A stretch of 64,000 nt of DNA from Scolanthus callimorphus (taxonomy: Eukaryota; Cnidaria; Anthozoa; Actiniaria; Edwardsiidae): NCBI GenBank assembly GCA_033964015.1, contig CM066913.1, positions 27,926,790-27,990,789 on the forward strand, given 5' to 3'. Positions 62,589 to 64,000 of the stretch are shown here, piece by piece (the stretch's first letter is position 1; each line of letters starts with the position of its first letter). The notes beneath the pieces are model-generated. The model was not told the origin of the DNA. It made no database searches and was given only the letters and a program-made list of their open reading frames with translations. Made by a program: the position numbers and the translations under genes.

Positions 62589-64000
62589 GTAATCCTAGCA
62601 CATTTTCTTGGTATCTTCGCAATCTGCACGATCACCACATACATATTAGAGAAACTGATGACAAAATGTGCGACTCTGGCTCCAGTGATTACTGTTTCAT
62701 GTTTGTTTGACTGTTAACCCCCTTTGACTATCATTAACACGCCCCGGGAACCAAAGAGCAGTCTGATCTCTTCAAATCCTCAAACGAATTTCAGCCTCGT
62801 AGACTCATTGACAAACATGATACTAGTTCTCTTTTTCTGGATAACAAAATAAATCTTTCCCCTAAAAATATTTTGCAGTAATTAATTTTAGGTATAGATA
62901 TAGGTTAATTTTGCTAACATTGGCAAATTTAGTTTTTTCTATTTTTCGTGACGTAGCTATCTCAGCACGTGCGTCCAACTTGATTGGCTAAGTACAACTG
63001 GCTTTCAAGTTAGGGACGGAGCTAGCCAACCAATCGCGAAAGCCTGGAAAAAATTTGGAGAGGTTTTTAGCAATTCAATTGTGACGAAAAAAATTCTATT
63101 TCGGGTCGGACCTGTTTTAAAATATTGACGGAGATGATAGACGCATGTAGTATTGAGAAAACCATGTGCGAGATTTTTTCTTTTCTTTTCCAAATTGATT
63201 TTATGAGTAATTTTCCATTAAAAAACGTAAAAATTACGAAGTTTACCTTTAGAACCTGATATTTTGAAAAATATTTTGCAAATCAAGAATCCCACACGCG
63301 GTTTTTTAGAACATCCATCTGTTATCTGATTCAGTTTAGAGCGGTGGTGTTTATTTAATCCCAGACATCCTGCACCTTATAGCAAACACACTACTTTTTT
63401 GTTTGCAGCCCAAAATCTTGAGTTTAGTAATGCATTTCACTAAATAGTCTATACGTCCAAAAACATTCTTTTAGCTTTAAAATGATATCAAATTCGGCTT
63501 TTTGGTTCAATTCTTGGGTTTCAATCACGTGACTTTTGCGCGTAATTTTGCTTCCGGTTTGAATCAGCTGGAGGTCAAGATGAAGAAGTTTTCTGAAGTT
63601 CACAGCGAAAATTCAAATTTAGTAGCTACATTTTCTAGAAAATCACAACTATAAATGAACGATTCGTATTTAAACTAAATCCTAGTGTAAATACAAATTT
63701 ATAGCGATTGGATGGTCGGGTTTTGCTTTTTTAGCCAGTTTTAACTGTGGTAAATGAGTAAAACTTAAGAAACTGGCTGATATTTAAGCAGCGTTTTTTT
63801 CAAATGCTTGATGTTTTCACTCATTTGGCTTGAAAAATAATAATTGTAATGAAAAATAGATATGTAATAGGGTTGAGAAACATTTATATGCTCCTTCTGT
63901 TCTTTGTTTCTGGACGGAAGACCTGAGAAACAGAAGTTTTTGAAGACGGTAAGCTGAGTACTAGACTTGATTGCTGTTTTTTTGTCAAATTGAAATGAAC
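62589..64000. other. Intron after exon 28, no further exon recognised
   Basis: AT-rich. I looked for the next HUWE1 segment (after LLKQVVNQVWEAADVL in human) and did not find it, so it lies beyond 64000 or is too diverged. No clear TIR element. Confidence 0.5.

Noticed and set aside
6542..62588. HUWE1 as a processed or dead pseudogene
   Set aside because: Introns are present, all junctions are GT/AG, and 26 of 28 exons are intact with conserved motifs; two local frame breaks are not enough.

Overview
This window is eukaryotic nuclear DNA, AT-rich and dense in repeats. It is almost entirely the inside of one large intron-rich gene on the + strand, an orthologue of the HECT E3 ubiquitin ligase HUWE1. 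I support 28 coding exons between 6542 and 62588, about 4.1 kb of coding sequence. They match roughly residues 160-1480 of human HUWE1: the DUF908 and DUF913 armadillo-like N-terminal region, the UBA domain, the UIM and the start of the following helical region. Both ends of the gene lie outside the window: the first ~160 codons upstream, and the WWE, acidic and HECT parts downstream. Every junction is GT/AG and phases agree from exon to exon, except for two internal frame disruptions: a 14-bp GT...AG-like interruption in exon 13 near 29206 and a one-base deletion in exon 16 near 39140. With 26 other exons open, I read these as local errors, polymorphisms or (first case) a possible micro-intron rather than as signs of a dead gene.

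The organism is most likely an anthozoan cnidarian, probably a stony coral. This rests on the moderate divergence of HUWE1, the Penelope-like retroelements with GIY-YIG domains and hammerhead-like motifs, the CR1/L2-like LINE tails, and the many palindromic MITEs. The species cannot be named from sequence alone.

Layout. 1-6541 is an intron holding two Penelope-like elements, one interrupted by about 2.1 kb of foldback DNA inserted in a (TA)n tract, the other on the minus strand nested inside two inverted-repeat elements. 6542-21474 holds exons 1-8, separated by inverted-repeat elements, a LINE tail and palindromes. 21475-32497 holds exons 9-14, a 1.8-kb foldback with a nested TTAA-flanked MITE, a 14-bp minisatellite broken by another MITE, and a 1.9-kb foldback with a 9-bp target duplication. 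32498-47043 holds exons 15-22, a second large TTAA-flanked foldback, and a tandem array that copies the intron/exon boundary of exon 16. 47044-64000 holds exons 23-28 with further MITEs, telomere-like repeats and AT-rich palindromic arrays.

Two themes stand out. Several unrelated-looking inverted-repeat elements share TTAA target duplications, and in some cases duplicated flanking sequence preserves the empty site. A set of roughly 100-145-bp near-perfect palindromes with unrelated arms share GC-rich self-complementary tips. No second protein-coding host gene could be supported.
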